From the NCBI GenBank assembly GCA_002591745.1, contig PDLQ01000002.1:62001-126000 (forward strand): a DNA stretch of 64,000 bases, written 5' to 3'. The position numbers and the translations under genes were made by a program. How positions within the stretch are numbered: the first letter of the stretch is position 1; each line of letters starts with the position of its first letter. Origin of the DNA: Lewinellaceae bacterium SD302. GTDB taxonomy: Bacteria > Bacteroidota > Bacteroidia > Chitinophagales > Saprospiraceae. Under the pieces are notes generated by a model. It saw nothing but the letters and a program-made list of their open reading frames with translations. It was not told where the DNA came from and searched no databases. Below, piece by piece: positions 61,344 to 64,000 of this stretch.

Positions 61344-63728
61344 ATGAAAACGATTATGTCTCTGGTCTGCCTGCTACTTGCGGGCGGGCTGTCAGCCACC
61401 ACTTTGCCCGTAAGCAAAGTTCAACTTTCCGGATCCGTTTCTGCCAACGGCACTGCCCTGGAGTACGCCACTATATCCGCCTACGGAATGGATAGCACTT
61501 TAGTAGACGGCACGATTACTGACGCCGATGGGTTATTCAGCTTGCAACTGCCCGTAGCCACCTATCGGATTCGGGTTGATTTTATCGGCCTGGAGAGTTA
61601 TGAAACCACCGTGGATCTGAGAAACAAAACCGAATTGCCGCCGATCACCCTGACCGCCGGCAACGTTAATTTGGAAGCCGTGGAAGTCAGGGCGGAGAAA
61701 ACAGACGTTAGCCTTAAACTCAACAAGAAGGTCTTCAACGTTGGAAATGACGCGCTGGCCCAGGGTGGTTCAGCTAACAATGTACTGGAGCAACTGCCAT
61801 CGGTAGAAGTTTCCGTAGACGGGCAGGTCAGCCTGAGGGGGAACGCTGGAGTAACCGTGTTAATCAATGGACGTCCTTCCGCTTTGGCCAATAACAATGC
61901 CCTGGAAAACATCAATGCCGACCAGGTCGAATCCGTAGAGATCATTACCAACCCTTCGGCCCGTTACGAAGCATCGGGTTCGGGCGGGATCATCAATATC
62001 ATATTGAAGAAAGGTATTAATCGGGGCTACGGAGGTACTCTAAATGTGAGTACTGGCGTCCCTAATGATCACCGATTGGGGCTCAACCTCAATTTGCGGA
62101 GGGAAAAATTCTCTGCCTTTGCCAATGGCCGTCTTCGCTTATCCAATTACAACGGCAGTGGAGATTTGACGCGTACCAGCGAACTGGCCGGCAACTTCAG
62201 TCGTCTGGAAAGAAATATCGAGATGGACCGCGAGGATCGCAACGCCAATGGTTTCGCCGGCTTCGATTACTACCTGAATGAAAAAACGACGCTGACTTTC
62301 AGCTACGCCATCTACCACGTGATCAACGACGATCAATCAGATATGACCTTTGATCTGTTCGGAGACGACGACAATCTCACTGAATCCTGGAACCAATTTA
62401 CAGACTATCAGGAACCGGGCACCTACCAGCAATTCGACCTGAGCCTCAACAAAAAGCTCAAGGGAGAACAGGAAGAAATAACGATCTACCTCCAAAGCGA
62501 CCTTACCAGCGAAGAAGAGCTGGAAAACATTATGCTGAACACCAGCTTCCCCGATCAGGCAGAGTTGCTCAACTACCGAACGACAACCATCGAAGGCAAC
62601 CGCGACTATCTGGTACAGGCTGATTATGAAAACCGGCTCGGCGAGTACGGTAAATTTGAACTCGGTCTTCGTGGCGAAACCAGGGTCATCAGTGCCGACT
62701 ATCTAGCCGAAATTCCGAATGGCGACGAATGGGAATTACTGCCCGGCTTCGAGAATGAATTCGATTACTTTGAGAGCGTTGGTTCAGTCTATGGGCAGTA
62801 CAACTATAACAAGAACAAATTCGGCTTTCAGTTGGGGCTGAGGAACGAATACACCGAGATCAGGGTAGAGAACTCGGACGAAGCCAATCGCGATTTCAAG
62901 AAGGGTTACAACCGGTTATTTCCTTCGGCGAGCATGCAATATGAGATGAGTGAAAGCCAGAGTTTTCAACTGTCGTACAGTAGTCGGATTCGTCGGCCGA
63001 GTTTTTGGCAACTTAATCCTTTTGCGGGTATCGAAAATCCCACCAGACTGTTTCGAGGCAACTCCGATATCAATCCCAGTTTTACCGACCGCCTGGAAAT
63101 GACCTACCTATTACGCACCGAAAAAGTTACGTTAAATCCATCCGTTTACTTCAGTACGACCGAGAGCTATTTCTCTTCCTTCTACGATGAAGAGGCCGAA
63201 AACATCTTCAACCTCAATTCAAGTACAATTACCGAATTCCCGATCAACCTACCCCGTGAACATAATTATGGACTGGAAGTAAACACCACTTTCCGCCCTT
63301 CCGAGGCCCTGGATATTTTCACTACCCTGAACGTCTACGGCTTTGAGCAGACCGGTCAGTTTGCGGACCAGGATTTTCAGGTGAGCAATACGACCTGGTC
63401 CGGTCGCCTGCGTGCCAGCCTCGACGTTGGTGAGAGCACCCGCCTGACGGTGTCGGGCAATTACCGTGCACCCGTCCAGATGGCTCAACAGCGTAACCTG
63501 CCACTGTTTATCTATGACTTTGGCGGCAGCAAACGCTGGGGAGACCGGATCACCATCTCGGCCAATCTACGTTCGCCCCGTTATTTCAAAAGTACCATCG
63601 ATACCCAGGGCTTCACCCGCAGCGAGTATTTTCAGTGGACTGGCTGGCGCGGGAGTTTGAGCTTTCAGTACCGCTTCGAGAAAGGCGCAGATAGTGGAGA
63701 ACGGCGGCAGAGGGGGAGTATTCGGTAG
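61344..63728 (+). CDS. TonB-receptor-like outer-membrane beta-barrel protein
   Basis: A 794-residue outer-membrane protein. The signal ends LSAT. A carboxypeptidase-regulatory-like domain (VQLSGSVSANGTALEYATISAY) is at about 25-100, a plug domain (LNKKVFNVGNDALAQGGSANNVLEQLPSVEVSVDG) at about 125-220, and a large barrel (outer-membrane beta-barrel family 3) to the end. It lacks a clear SusC signature and may import small ligands or act in envelope assembly. No susD homologue is adjacent. Confidence 0.88.
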   Translation: MKTIMSLVCLLLAGGLSATTLPVSKVQLSGSVSANGTALEYATISAYGMDSTLVDGTITDADGLFSLQLPVATYRIRVDFIGLESYETTVDLRNKTELPPITLTAGNVNLEAVEVRAEKTDVSLKLNKKVFNVGNDALAQGGSANNVLEQLPSVEVSVDGQVSLRGNAGVTVLINGRPSALANNNALENINADQVESVEIITNPSARYEASGSGGIINIILKKGINRGYGGTLNVSTGVPNDHRLGLNLNLRREKFSAFANGRLRLSNYNGSGDLTRTSELAGNFSRLERNIEMDREDRNANGFAGFDYYLNEKTTLTFSYAIYHVINDDQSDMTFDLFGDDDNLTESWNQFTDYQEPGTYQQFDLSLNKKLKGEQEEITIYLQSDLTSEEELENIMLNTSFPDQAELLNYRTTTIEGNRDYLVQADYENRLGEYGKFELGLRGETRVISADYLAEIPNGDEWELLPGFENEFDYFESVGSVYGQYNYNKNKFGFQLGLRNEYTEIRVENSDEANRDFKKGYNRLFPSASMQYEMSESQSFQLSYSSRIRRPSFWQLNPFAGIENPTRLFRGNSDINPSFTDRLEMTYLLRTEKVTLNPSVYFSTTESYFSSFYDEEAENIFNLNSSTITEFPINLPREHNYGLEVNTTFRPSEALDIFTTLNVYGFEQTGQFADQDFQVSNTTWSGRLRASLDVGESTRLTVSGNYRAPVQMAQQRNLPLFIYDFGGSKRWGDRITISANLRSPRYFKSTIDTQGFTRSEYFQWTGWRGSLSFQYRFEKGADSGERRQRGSIR

Positions 63729-63738
63729 TGTAGTAGTT

Positions 63739-63776
63739 AGTCAGGAAGTCGGGAGTCAGGAGTCAGGAGTCAGGTA
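63739..63776. repeat. Tandem heptamer AGTCAGG
   Basis: AGTCAGG occurs about four times in a row with one variant unit. An inverted copy, CCTGACTCCTAACTAAC, lies at 63844-63860. It is in the gap between the barrel gene and the next gene. Confidence 0.75.
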
Positions 63777-63956
63777 GTTATTTGGCATTATTTGATAATA
63801 TTTGATATAGCTGCTACTATTTAAAGCTGCTACTATCAGACCACCTGACTCCTAACTAACAACCTTGCTACTTTGCCAGGAAAAAACAGTTAAATCGCAA
63901 CAAGCTGAAAGTCTCACGGTTAGGCAGTTATTCTTCACCAAATAAATTTTTCAAAA

Positions 63957-64000
63957 ATGAGTAAGGAAACAACTACCTGGCCCGATTTAGCCATTGGCCT
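63957..64000 (+). CDS. Start of a further gene, cut by the window edge
   Basis: An ATG opens a frame reading MSKETTTWPDLAIGL. I do not recognise it from 14 residues. It is preceded at 63866 by a TGCTACTTTG word. Confidence 0.55.
   Translation, partial: MSKETTTWPDLAIG

Overview
The window reads as a chromosomal segment of a Bacteroidota bacterium, most likely from the Saprospiria/Lewinella side of the phylum (inference from gene content, not from a marker phylogeny). The signs are type IX secretion C-terminal domains of both type A (YPNP) and type B (gliding-motility-associated), DUF6089, DUF5777 and DUF2490 outer-membrane proteins, an XdhC gene next to an acetyl/succinyl-ornithine carbamoyltransferase, a Bacteroidota-type RpoN, and TAnnTTTG promoters. 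Most of the DNA is compact and moderately GC-rich; one island around 28-30.6 kb looks more AT-rich.

Layout. 0.1-11 kb is a carbohydrate block: a type-B carboxylesterase, a GH3 glycosidase lipoprotein, and a hexuronate catabolic run (SDR mannonate oxidoreductase, UxuA, UxaC) that runs straight into a complete DctPQM TRAP transporter. 11.3-13.3 kb is an ABC ATPase/permease pair whose permease carries a 12-histidine periplasmic loop. 13.4-15.5 kb holds a TRIC-type channel and a helical protein on the minus strand. 16-20.6 kb is tRNA-Leu(UAG), trigger factor, a lipoprotein, clpP and clpX. 20.8-27.5 kb mixes a nucleotidyltransferase, a mercaptopyruvate sulfurtransferase, a bacilliredoxin, a heme-type lipoprotein with a DUF5777 barrel, and an MFS carrier. 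27.6-31 kb is a two-gene island of secreted T9SS-type proteins bracketed by ~190-bp direct repeats. 31-57.6 kb is mostly housekeeping (ornithine carbamoyltransferase, XdhC, MATE, GH25, thioredoxin, giant T9SS protein, pssA, purS, rpoN, AlkD-like protein, GT2, ParA with an RHH partner, fabG, YbaB, NhaP). 57.7-61.1 kb is a BlaI repressor with a BlaR1-type M56 protease that has an ankyrin array in place of the usual sensor. The window closes with an outer-membrane beta-barrel receptor and the start of one more gene.

The most striking observations are: (1) a five-copy pentanucleotide repeat inside the signal-peptide codons of a secreted zinc metalloprotease (30512-30536), which puts the only ATG out of frame with the enzyme and would be restored by one more unit, so it has the form of a phase-variation switch; (2) the BlaI/M56-ankyrin pair with three matching TACGAT-N4-ATCGTA operators; (3) a nearly identical pair of 155-bp MITE-like elements with TNA-type flanks; (4) the 10-mer TGCTACTTTG, which I found 15 times exactly, in genes and between them, often extended to the same 16-mer and often at the outer ends of inverted-repeat elements; and (5) a uxuA gene whose conserved N-terminus has no usual start codon, next to an ATGAT/ATCATT repeat tract of a kind found in six gaps of this window.
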